In this document: piece by piece, positions 11,838-18,598 of the stretch
Position numbering within the stretch: the first letter of the stretch is position 1
Layout: each line of letters begins with the position of its first letter
Assembly (NCBI GenBank): GCA_943370215.1
Contig: CALRQC020000015.1
Span: forward strand, 55,155-119,154
Source: Niveispirillum sp943370215
GTDB lineage: Bacteria > Pseudomonadota > Alphaproteobacteria > Azospirillales > Azospirillaceae
DNA: 64,000 bases
Direction of reading: 5' to 3'
Position numbers and translations under genes: made by a program
The notes under the pieces: model-generated
The model's input: the letters and a program-made list of their open reading frames with translations, nothing else
The model's database searches: none
Told to the model about the DNA's origin: nothing

Positions 11838-11857
11838 AGCTGGGCATTTGCCCAGGT
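11838..11857. promoter_or_regulatory. Candidate lux box between luxI and luxR
   Basis: AGCTGGGCATTTGCCCAGGT is an almost perfect 20-bp inverted repeat (half-sites AGCTGGGCAT and, on the other strand, ACCTGGGCAA) with the CTG...CAG ends typical of lux boxes. It lies 56 bases upstream of the luxI start and 44 bases upstream of the luxR start. LuxR binding to it would explain autoinduction of luxI-P450-RHH. Confidence 0.65.
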
Positions 11858-11901
11858 ATTTAAACGATAAGCCGGCAGCGCGTTGTATTGTGGAGCTTGC
11901 G

Positions 11902-12663
11902 ATGCACGTAGCAGAAGAAATTCTAAATCGACTTTCCGATACAAATGATCAGGATGCATTATGGTTATGCATGACACAAATTATCCATGGTCTTGGATTC
12001 AAGTGTTTCTCCTATGTGGATGTGCGCCAACTGCCGCTGCATGACGAAGCTTTGCCGTTTTATCAGACATCGGTACGCAGCGATTTTGTGGAGACATATG
12101 TATCCATGGGATTGTTGGGCTATGACCCTGTCGTGACCAGGGCGGCTAGCAGCAATGCAGCCTTTACCTGGGCTGACTGTCTGGAATTTGATCCACGCAT
12201 ACGCCGACGTGCCGGGCCAAAGGGACGCGCCTGGCAGGTGATGGGGTTAGCCAAGGACCATGGCTATACCCAGGGCTTTGCCATGCCCCTCCATGCCGTG
12301 GACCATCGCGGTCAACCGGCCTCCGCCCTGCTCAGCCTTTACTGGACCGAAGCGCCGGAAGAGATGGACCATGCGATCCCCTTCTGGCTGAAGCTGGCAG
12401 CCGCCACTTATCATGAAAGGCTGTTGCATTTCCGGGGCCTGCCGCAGGTGTCGGTGGACACACCACCATCCCTGACAGACCGGGAGCGGGAAATCCTGGT
12501 ATGGGCCTGTCGCGGGAAAACACGCTCAGAGACTGCGGATATCCTGAATATCACCGAGCGCACGGTGGAGTACCATTTCGAAAATGCCATGCGGAAACTG
12601 GGGGTGCACAACAAGTTCCATGCCATTGCCGTGGCCGTGCAGTCGCGCCTGATCGCGCCCTGA
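11902..12663 (+). CDS. luxR: LuxR-family quorum-sensing transcription regulator
   Basis: Signal-responsive activator or repressor partnered with the adjacent luxI. The 253 residues comprise an autoinducer-binding domain (~18-170) and a C-terminal GerE-type helix-turn-helix (LTDREREILVWACRGKTRSE... ITERTVEYHFENAMRKLGV). The ATG at 11902 has GGAG six to seven bases upstream and gives family-typical length; upstream starts would overlap the palindrome. Relative to TraR numbering, Tyr61, Asp70, Pro71 and Trp85 are conserved as Tyr66, Asp75, Pro76 and Trp90 with identical spacing. The position of Trp57, which contacts the lactone ring carbonyl, is Phe62, an unusual change in a LuxR that has its own synthase. 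Confidence 0.94.
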   Translation: MHVAEEILNRLSDTNDQDALWLCMTQIIHGLGFKCFSYVDVRQLPLHDEALPFYQTSVRSDFVETYVSMGLLGYDPVVTRAASSNAAFTWADCLEFDPRIRRRAGPKGRAWQVMGLAKDHGYTQGFAMPLHAVDHRGQPASALLSLYWTEAPEEMDHAIPFWLKLAAATYHERLLHFRGLPQVSVDTPPSLTDREREILVWACRGKTRSETADILNITERTVEYHFENAMRKLGVHNKFHAIAVAVQSRLIAP

Positions 12664-12715
12664 TCCCCCCGTCGGCGCACTGGCAACAGACGCAAACCCA
12701 TGCTATGGCCCTGCC

Positions 12716-13282
12716 ATGCTAGACCGGGTACCAACAAAATTGAGTGTTTGCAGACGCGGCTTCATTGCCGGGGCTGCCGCGATGATGGCGGGGATGCTGC
12801 CGCGCGCCCAGGCTTTGGATCTGCGGAACACACCTTTTGCCGTAACGGGCCAACTCGCCCGGTTGGATCCCTATCTGCTTTATGCCGTCAGCTATGTGGA
12901 AAGCCGACTGGACCGCAAGGGACGCACTGGCCCCTGGCCTTATGCCGTGCGTACCACCAAGGAATCCTACTATCCCCCTGATCTATCCAGCGCCATGCAA
13001 TTGGTAATGACCTTGCCGGCGCAGGAACTTGCCGATGCCGATCTCGGGTGGATGCAGGTGAATGTGCGTTGGCACGGGCATCGCGTACCCGATGTCAGCC
13101 ATTTGCTGCATCCGGACATCAATATGCGGGTCGGGGCCGGCATCCTGCGGGAAGCGATCGACAGCCTGCCCCGTGATCTGGAACTGGCAGTCGGCCGCTA
13201 TCATACCTGGATGGATGAACCACGGGCCCGCGAGTATGGTCGGCGGGTGCTGGCACTGCGCGCGGAGTTACGCCAAGCCTGA
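12716..13282 (+). CDS. Exported lytic transglycosylase-like protein
   Basis: Small (188-residue) periplasmic protein with a goose-lysozyme/SLT-like fold. The N-terminus shows a twin-Arg and a hydrophobic stretch (CRRGFIAGAAAMMAGMLP, ~12-29), suggesting export. The likely catalytic Glu is in AVSYVESRLD (Glu62), and DLGWMQVNVRWHGH resembles the conserved GxMQvNp segment of transglycosylases; LEL AVGRYHTW replaces the usual AVAaYNaG-like motif. It may cleave peptidoglycan, for example to insert envelope complexes. It follows luxR by about 50 bases but shares no obvious function with it; the start has no clear ribosome site. Confidence 0.72.
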   Translation: MLDRVPTKLSVCRRGFIAGAAAMMAGMLPRAQALDLRNTPFAVTGQLARLDPYLLYAVSYVESRLDRKGRTGPWPYAVRTTKESYYPPDLSSAMQLVMTLPAQELADADLGWMQVNVRWHGHRVPDVSHLLHPDINMRVGAGILREAIDSLPRDLELAVGRYHTWMDEPRAREYGRRVLALRAELRQA

Positions 13283-13299
13283 CCGTCAGGTACAACGAA

Positions 13300-13821
13300 T
13301 CAGTCCAACAGACGCCGGGCGGCCAGCAAATCGATCAAGACGTCAGATAGCTGTTCCCGAAGGCGGGGGGAGAGGCTTTCAGCCCCACCCGCCGCGTGAT
13401 CCGGAAAGTCGACGACATCGGAATGGTCCTCAACCGGATGGTCGGGGCTATCCACAGCCTCCCCTTCATCCAGATTGAACAGGCTGGCGGCGGGTGCCTG
13501 CCCGACCGGTGGCAAGCCACCGCTGCCCCGAGTCTCCTTCAGCAAACGCTGGACACCGCGGATCGTGTAACCTTCGCGGTAAAGCAATGCTTGGATACGA
13601 CGCAGCAGTTCCACGTCATCCGGGCGATAATAGCGCCGGCCACCGCCCCGTTTAAGCGGTTTGATCTGGGGAAACTTGGTTTCCCAGAAACGCAGAACAT
13701 GCTGCGGCAATTCAAGTTCGGCCGATACCTCGCTGATTATACGGAAAGCCGTGGCGGATTTGGCCACCGGCTTATTCCGCACCTCCCCTGCATCGGAATC
13801 GATCGTCACCGCATCACGCAT
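13300..13821 (-). CDS. MerR-family transcriptional regulator
   Basis: DNA-binding protein of the MerR superfamily, 173 residues. A winged helix-turn-helix lies at about 18-95, with ISEVSAELELPQHVLRFWE, FPQIKPLKRGGGRRYYRPDD and LLYREGYTIRGVQRLLKE. The tail (~100-173) is acidic and Pro/Ala-rich and lacks a metal-binding Cys cluster. The start at 13821 (ATG) is used instead of a TTG at 13845 that would overlap ihfA. It is seven bases downstream of the ihfA stop, an arrangement common in alphaproteobacteria, where this regulator follows ihfA; its targets are unknown. Confidence 0.88.
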   Translation of the reverse strand: MRDAVTIDSDAGEVRNKPVAKSATAFRIISEVSAELELPQHVLRFWETKFPQIKPLKRGGGRRYYRPDDVELLRRIQALLYREGYTIRGVQRLLKETRGSGGLPPVGQAPAASLFNLDEGEAVDSPDHPVEDHSDVVDFPDHAAGGAESLSPRLREQLSDVLIDLLAARRLLD

Positions 13822-13828
13822 CGCGCGT

Positions 13829-14134
13829 TCAGCCCTGGCCGGCAAAACGGTCGTTGATGCGGGATTTCAATACATGGGAGGCACGGAACACCAGCACCCG
13901 GCGCGGCAGGATCGGAACCTCTTCGCCGGTCTTGGGGTTGCGGCCGACACGTTCGCCCTTGGATCGCACGGCGAAACTGCCGAAGGAGGAGATTTTAACC
14001 ATGTCTCCGCCAGCCAGCGCATCCACGATCTCGTCCAGCACACTTTCCACCAGATCGGCAGATTCATTGCGCGACAGGCCGACTTCCTGATAGACGGCCT
14101 CGCTCAACTGGGCACGGGTAACGGTATTGCTCAT
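13829..14134 (-). CDS. ihfA: Integration host factor subunit alpha
   Basis: Nucleoid protein that bends DNA as a heterodimer with IHF beta and assists transcription, replication and recombination. The 101 residues show the HU/IHF fold: TRAQLSEAVYQEVGLSRNES at the N-terminus, KISSFGSFAVRSKGERVGRN with the arm Gly/Phe residues, and NPKTGEEVPILPRRVLVFRAS carrying the intercalating Pro loop. Start at 14134 has GGGGGA as ribosome site. It is followed directly by the merR-like gene and preceded by fabH 105 bases upstream, matching the widely conserved alphaproteobacterial order plsX-fabH-ihfA. Confidence 0.96.
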   Translation of the reverse strand: MSNTVTRAQLSEAVYQEVGLSRNESADLVESVLDEIVDALAGGDMVKISSFGSFAVRSKGERVGRNPKTGEEVPILPRRVLVFRASHVLKSRINDRFAGQG

Positions 14135-14239
14135 GACGTTTCCCCCAGGCAGTAAAGCCTAGACGGTACTTGCATGATGAAAGCGCGTCAATTCCAGATA
14201 GTTGGGCGCGGTTCTTGATGCATCGCCCAAGGGCAGAAA

Positions 14240-15214
14240 TCAGTAGCGGACCAGGGCGCCGCCCCAGGTGAAGCCGCCACCCATCGCCTCAAGCAACAAG
14301 ACATCCCCCCGCTTGACGCGGCCATCATGCACAGCCTCGACCAGGGCCAGCGGGATAGAGGCGGCCGATGTATTGCCGTGATGGTCAACCGTCATCACCA
14401 CACGGGCCGGGTCCAGCTTCAGCTTGCGACCGGTCCCTTCAATGATTCGGCGGTTGGCCTGATGCGGCACCAGCCAATCAATGTCCGACGGTTGCATGTC
14501 ATTGGTGGCCAGGGCTTCACGCACCACATCGGCCAGATTGACCACAGCGTGCTTGAACACTTCCTGACCGCGCATCCGCACATGGCCCACGGTCTGGGTG
14601 CTGGAGGGACCGCCATCGACATAGAGCAGATCGTGGTAGCTGCCGTCAGAATGCAGATGGGTCGACAGAATGCCCTGGTCGGCCGCCGTCCCTTGCCCTT
14701 CCTGCGCCCGCAATACCACCGCACCGGCCCCGTCGCCGAACAACACGCAAGTGGTCCGGTCAGTCCAGTCGAGAATACGAGAGAATGTTTCGGCACCAAT
14801 CACCAAAACCGTGCGCGCCTGCCCGGCCTTGATGAAATTGTCGGCCACCGAAAGGGCATAGATGAAGCCAGAACAGACCGCCTGCACATCAAAGGCGGCC
14901 CCGCGCTTCATGCCCAAGCGGGCCTGCACCTTGGTGGCCGTGGCGGGAAAGGTATTATCGGGGGTGGCCGTAGCCAGCACGATCAAATCCAGCTCATCCG
15001 CCGTCACCCCGGCATGATCCAGGGCGGCAATGGCCGCATGATAGGCCAGATCGCTGGTGGTTTCACCGTCAGCAGCAATATGGCGGGATTTGATACCGGT
15101 GCGCTCGGCAATCCATTCATCCGACGTCTCAACAATCTTGGTGAGATCGTCATTGGTCATGACGCGCGCGGGCAAATAGGAGCCGCAGCCCAGGATGATC
15201 GACCGGATCGCCAT
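14240..15214 (-). CDS. fabH: Beta-ketoacyl-ACP synthase III (KAS III)
   Basis: Starts fatty-acid elongation by condensing acetyl-CoA with malonyl-ACP. The 324-residue protein has the full Cys-His-Asn triad: nucleophilic Cys in VQAVCSGFIYAL (~115), His in VPHQANRRII (~250) and Asn in DHHGNTSAAS (~280). Other family motifs are GCGSYLPARVMTND at the N-terminus and GGGFTWGGALVRY at the C-terminus. Its ATG shares one base with the plsX stop (TAATG), so they are co-translated, linking phospholipid and fatty-acid synthesis. Confidence 0.96.
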   Translation of the reverse strand: MAIRSIILGCGSYLPARVMTNDDLTKIVETSDEWIAERTGIKSRHIAADGETTSDLAYHAAIAALDHAGVTADELDLIVLATATPDNTFPATATKVQARLGMKRGAAFDVQAVCSGFIYALSVADNFIKAGQARTVLVIGAETFSRILDWTDRTTCVLFGDGAGAVVLRAQEGQGTAADQGILSTHLHSDGSYHDLLYVDGGPSSTQTVGHVRMRGQEVFKHAVVNLADVVREALATNDMQPSDIDWLVPHQANRRIIEGTGRKLKLDPARVVMTVDHHGNTSAASIPLALVEAVHDGRVKRGDVLLLEAMGGGFTWGGALVRY

Positions 15215-16296
15215 TATTGAACCGCCGCCTCGTTACCCTGACCATCCGCCTCTGCTTTGGCAGCGGCGCTGGCGGCCAAGGCCGCCTGCAATACTGCCAA
15301 TTGGTCGCGGATCTTTTCGTTGAAACCGTGATTGGCCATATCGGCCGCCACGGCAATGGCATTGCTGAAGCCGATGGCATCGGTGCCACCATGACTTTTT
15401 ACACAAATGCCGCGCAGGCCCAGGAACATCGCGCCATTATAGCGGCGCGGATCCATGCGCAGGCGCAGCTTGCCAAAGGCACCCCGCGCCAGCAAATAAC
15501 CCAGCTTGGCCAGTAGTGAGGAAGAGAAGGTCCGCTTCAGGAACTCACTATAGAGCTTCGCCGTGCCTTCCGCTGTCTTCAGCGCCACATTGCCGGTGAA
15601 ACCATCGGTCACAATGACATCGACAGTACCTGCGGCAATGTCATTGCCTTCGACGAATCCATGAAAATTACGGGCCAGCGGCGTATCGCGCAAAGCCGCA
15701 GCGGCCTCACGGATCGATTCGTGACCCTTCTGCTCCTCCGACCCGACATTCAACAGGCCAATGGAGGGTTCCAGCAAACCCAACACGGTCCGGCTGAACA
15801 CAGTGCCCATCACCGCGAACTGAACAAGATTGTCCGCGTCGCATTCCAGATTGGCACCCATATCCAGCATCACACTCTCCCCCCGCAAGGTTGGGAAAAT
15901 GGAAGCAATGGCCGGGCGGTCGATGCCGGGCAGGGTTTTCAAGACGAATTTGGCAATGGCCATCAAGGCGCCGGTATTCCCGGCGGAGACAACACATGCC
16001 GCATCCCCCGCCGCCACCGCATCAATGGCGAGCCGCATACTGGAATTACGCCCAGCACGCAACGCAACCGAAGGCTTGGCATCCATGGCCACAAAATCCG
16101 GCGTATGCCGGACAGTGGAAATGGATTTCAGTGCCGGATGGCGGTCGAGAAGCGCGTTAATACGCGCTTCATCGCCGACAAACAGGAACTCGACATTCGA
16201 ACAGCGCTCACGCGCCAGATCGGCGCCGGCGACGACCATGTCAGGTGCATGGTCGCCACCCATGGCGTCCAAGGCGATCCGCAAGCGCGCAGTCAC
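15214..16296 (-). CDS. plsX: Phosphate acyltransferase PlsX
   Basis: Converts acyl-ACP and phosphate into acyl phosphate, the donor for glycerol-3-phosphate acylation at the membrane. The 360 residues begin with the signature RIALDAMGGDHAP and include VSAGNTGALMAIAKF, LLNVGSEEQKG, DVIVTDGFTGNVALK and GAMFLGLRGICVKSHG. The start is a GTG at 16296; AGGGA lies about 12 bases upstream, slightly far, but no better start precedes the family's N-terminal motif. The C-terminus has an Ala/Glu-rich extension. It is preceded by rpmF and overlaps fabH. Confidence 0.96.
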   Translation of the reverse strand: MTARLRIALDAMGGDHAPDMVVAGADLARERCSNVEFLFVGDEARINALLDRHPALKSISTVRHTPDFVAMDAKPSVALRAGRNSSMRLAIDAVAAGDAACVVSAGNTGALMAIAKFVLKTLPGIDRPAIASIFPTLRGESVMLDMGANLECDADNLVQFAVMGTVFSRTVLGLLEPSIGLLNVGSEEQKGHESIREAAAALRDTPLARNFHGFVEGNDIAAGTVDVIVTDGFTGNVALKTAEGTAKLYSEFLKRTFSSSLLAKLGYLLARGAFGKLRLRMDPRRYNGAMFLGLRGICVKSHGGTDAIGFSNAIAVAADMANHGFNEKIRDQLAVLQAALAASAAAKAEADGQGNEAAVQ

Positions 16297-16341
16297 GAGC
16301 GTACGTGGTCCCTATACCGCGAGAAGCCGGAACGGCAAAGA

Positions 16342-16530
16342 TTACGCGGCGGCAGCAGCGGTCTGCGTCACTTCACGGCCGTCATACTGGCCGCAGGAGC
16401 CGCAGACATGGTGCGGGCGCTTCAGCTCGCCGCAGTTGCTGCATTCATTGTACGCGGAAGCGGTCAGCCCGTCATGCGAACGGCGCATGTTACGCTTCGA
16501 CTTGGAGGTCTTTTTCTTAGGAACGGCCAT
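16342..16530 (-). CDS. rpmF: 50S ribosomal protein L32
   Basis: Small ribosomal protein of 62 residues beginning MAVPKKKTSKSKRNMRRSHD, the hallmark of L32. It retains two CxxC pairs, ECSNCGEL and VCGSCGQY, so it is the zinc-binding form rather than the Cys-less paralogue used under zinc limitation. It sits between the DUF177 gene and plsX, the standard position. Confidence 0.97.
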   Translation of the reverse strand: MAVPKKKTSKSKRNMRRSHDGLTASAYNECSNCGELKRPHHVCGSCGQYDGREVTQTAAAAA

Positions 16531-16551
16531 GATCGTAACTCACAATGTTTT

Positions 16552-16573
16552 AGGCGGCCACAGGGGGCCGCCT
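16552..16573 (-). other. Hairpin in the leader of rpmF
   Basis: AGGCGGCC at 16552-16559 pairs perfectly with GGCCGCCT at 16566-16573 around a six-base loop, between the DUF177 stop and the rpmF start. On the minus strand it is not followed by a T-tract, so a terminator is unlikely. It may be an mRNA processing or attenuation element. Confidence 0.4.
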
Positions 16574-16629
16574 TGGACAGAGGCGCTTGAATACTGGATA
16601 TGGTGTGTCAGGGCAAGCGAGAAACCCGA

Positions 16630-17220
16630 TTATGACGACTTCTTTAAGCGGGACAGGGCCGCAAAAGGGTTCTGACGGGGGGGCTCGGGCGGCAGATCAC
16701 CCCCATTATCCTGGGTTGTCGGATCATAATCCTCCAGAATCGGGGTAAATTCCGCCCCCGGCGCGCGCGGATAAGGCTCCAGCGACAGGGAAAGATTCTG
16801 CGCCACCAGTTCGCCGATATCGATCCGCCCGCCCGGCATCGGCTCGGGAAAATCCTCATCCCCGCCCAGATATTGGAAATGATCGCTCTCCGCCTCATCC
16901 TCCTCCTTGGGGATCAGATGATCGGGGGCGAACAGGGCGGAGAATTCCTCCTGTACATGGGCGGGCACCGGCTCCAGGGTCACCACACAACGCTGCACCA
17001 CGTCGGCTGTCACTTCACCGGTAACCTTGATGAACTCCCCCCGCACCCGGCGCAGGCGCATCCGCCCTGTCAGGCCCGACAGGGCGATCAGGTCGAATCG
17101 CTGTGCCAGTGCGGCGCATTCCGCCTCGGTCGCCGTCACCACCTCGTGCCCACCGGCCGTGGTCACCTTGTCGGCGATGACGATGCGGGATAGTTCGGGG
17201 GCGTGGGATGGGCTGTTCAT
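16630..17220 (-). CDS. YceD/DUF177 family protein
   Basis: 196-residue member of the YceD (DUF177) family, associated in bacteria and plastids with 23S rRNA accumulation and with L32. The conserved core is VTGEVTADVVQRCVVTLEPVPAHVQEEF and the acidic stretch DIGELVAQNLSLSLEPYPRAPG. The C-terminus ends with NPFAALSRLKKSS, a typical tail (xPFaaLakLk). The start at 17220 is supported by GGAG eight bases upstream; the much longer open frame beyond it has no such support. It directly precedes rpmF, as is usual. Confidence 0.92.
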   Translation of the reverse strand: MNSPSHAPELSRIVIADKVTTAGGHEVVTATEAECAALAQRFDLIALSGLTGRMRLRRVRGEFIKVTGEVTADVVQRCVVTLEPVPAHVQEEFSALFAPDHLIPKEEDEAESDHFQYLGGDEDFPEPMPGGRIDIGELVAQNLSLSLEPYPRAPGAEFTPILEDYDPTTQDNGGDLPPEPPRQNPFAALSRLKKSS

Positions 17221-17290
17221 GATGGAAACTCCGCTAGAACGACAAAAACTGCCCGATAAAGCGGGCGGACGGCGGGCGGTAGAACGCCGC

Positions 17291-17818
17291 TCAGGATATA
17301 AAGGTAATCTCTCCGGCCACCAGCCGCTCGATGGGGAACGCCTCCAGATGGGCCAGTTGGCGGCGGGCATAGGCGGCCATGGCGGCCACATGCTCCGGCT
17401 CCGGCAGGGTGGAGCCATAAAGATTGCGATCCAGGGCGGCTTCCAGCGTGGCACCGTCGGTACCATCCAGCCCGGCATCATAAGCCTGAACGCGCCCATA
17501 ATAGTGACTGGCCAGTTCCTTCACCCGCTCGCCCACCTTCATATCGCTGGCCCCAAGTTCGCGCAGATTGAAATCCAGATCGGCGAACATGAAATCGAAC
17601 AGGGCCTGATTGAAATCCGCCACGGCGGGGCCGCCCATGGCCAGCCGGCGCATCACCAGCCAGGCATGAAGGGAAATCGTCTCAAACCGCCCTTCCAGCG
17701 TGTCGGGTACGCCCAGATCGCGGAAAAACGCCGGCTGGCGCGCCTGTTCCACAATCGCGCCATAGAGTTTTGCCACGGTGCGTTCCGATATCTTCTTACC
17801 AAACAGGCGGTTCAACAT
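17291..17818 (-). CDS. Ubiquinol-cytochrome c chaperone family protein (Cbp3/UQCC-like)
   Basis: 175-residue homologue of the Cbp3/UQCC assembly factor for the cytochrome bc1 complex. Recognisable segments are ARQPAFFRDLGVPDTLEGRF, ETISLHAWLVMRRL, FNQALFDFMFADLDFNLREL, ASDMKVGERVKELASHYYGR and AYARRQLAHLEAF. The ATG at 17818 gives the family-typical start (MLNRLFGKK) with GGAAG upstream; the longer frame to 18595 overlaps the divergent bamE and is not used. It is 70 bases upstream of the DUF177 gene in the same direction, a conserved alphaproteobacterial neighbourhood. Confidence 0.9.
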   Translation of the reverse strand: MLNRLFGKKISERTVAKLYGAIVEQARQPAFFRDLGVPDTLEGRFETISLHAWLVMRRLAMGGPAVADFNQALFDFMFADLDFNLRELGASDMKVGERVKELASHYYGRVQAYDAGLDGTDGATLEAALDRNLYGSTLPEPEHVAAMAAYARRQLAHLEAFPIERLVAGEITFIS

Positions 17819-18055
17819 GGAAAGCTTCCAAAGCGGCAGTTGAGGGCGGTGGGATGGCCCCTGCCATGATATGGCAGGGGCAATGATTGACATTGCGCCA
17901 AAGCCAGTGCCAATGTCACCGGCCAGATAGGGGGCGGTGACCCCGGCGTCAAGCATGGCCGATTGTGCGACCGCTTGTGTTGTACAGATTGGTTCGTGCA
18001 TAGGCAGCCGGTGCACCGGTTCCTGATGATGATTTTGACAAGAGATGCTCCGTTC

Positions 18056-18523
18056 ATGCGCAAGACCCACGCTTCGCTGCTGTTGATCGCCGGCCTCGCC
18101 GGCCTGGCCCTGGCAGGCTGCAGCCCGATCACTGCGGTCAGGGGCAATCTTGTCGAGGATAGCCGCCTGGGGCAAATCCAGACAGGCACCACCACCCGCG
18201 ATCAGGTGCAATATGTGCTGGGGTCGCCCACCTCCACCGGCATGGTGGATGGCGCCACCTGGTATTATATCGGCCGCCACACCGCGCAGGAGGCCTTCTT
18301 CGATCCGGAGGTCACCGCCCAGCGCATTGTGCGCATCCGCTTCGATGCACAGGGCACCGTGCAGGAGATCAAGGAGATCGACGGCAGCGAGGCCGCCTAT
18401 GTGGCGCCGGTTGCCCGCATCACCCCGACCGAAGGCCATGATATGGGCTTCTTCGAACAAATGCTGAGCAACCTTTCCAAGCCGTCGCGCAAGAAGAAGG
18501 ATGACGGCAAGAAGAAGAAGTAA
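18056..18523 (+). CDS. bamE: Outer membrane protein assembly factor BamE-like lipoprotein (SmpA/OmlA)
   Basis: Lipoprotein of the BAM complex that inserts beta-barrel proteins into the outer membrane. The ATG at 18056 gives a signal peptide ending in the lipobox LALAGC (Cys ~22). The SmpA/OmlA core follows with GQIQTGTTTRDQVQYVLGSP, WYYIGRHTAQEAFF and IVRIRFDAQGTVQEIKEI. The tail is Lys-rich (KPSRKKKDDGKKKK) and unstructured. It is divergent from the bc1 chaperone gene and ends at a strong terminator. Confidence 0.93.
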   Translation: MRKTHASLLLIAGLAGLALAGCSPITAVRGNLVEDSRLGQIQTGTTTRDQVQYVLGSPTSTGMVDGATWYYIGRHTAQEAFFDPEVTAQRIVRIRFDAQGTVQEIKEIDGSEAAYVAPVARITPTEGHDMGFFEQMLSNLSKPSRKKKDDGKKKK

Positions 18524-18550
18524 GACCGCGCGCCACACGGTCTGAAACGA

Positions 18551-18588
18551 AAACAGGCGGCCGTTGCGGGCCGCCTGTTTTGTTTTTG
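18551..18588. terminator. Rho-independent terminator between bamE and hppA
   Basis: AAACAGGCGGCC pairs with GGCCGCCTGTTT around a short loop (GTTGCG) and is followed on the plus strand by TTGTTTTT. On the minus strand the stem is followed by TTTTCG, so it can also stop transcription leaving hppA. Confidence 0.92.
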
Positions 18589-18598
18589 GCCACATTGC

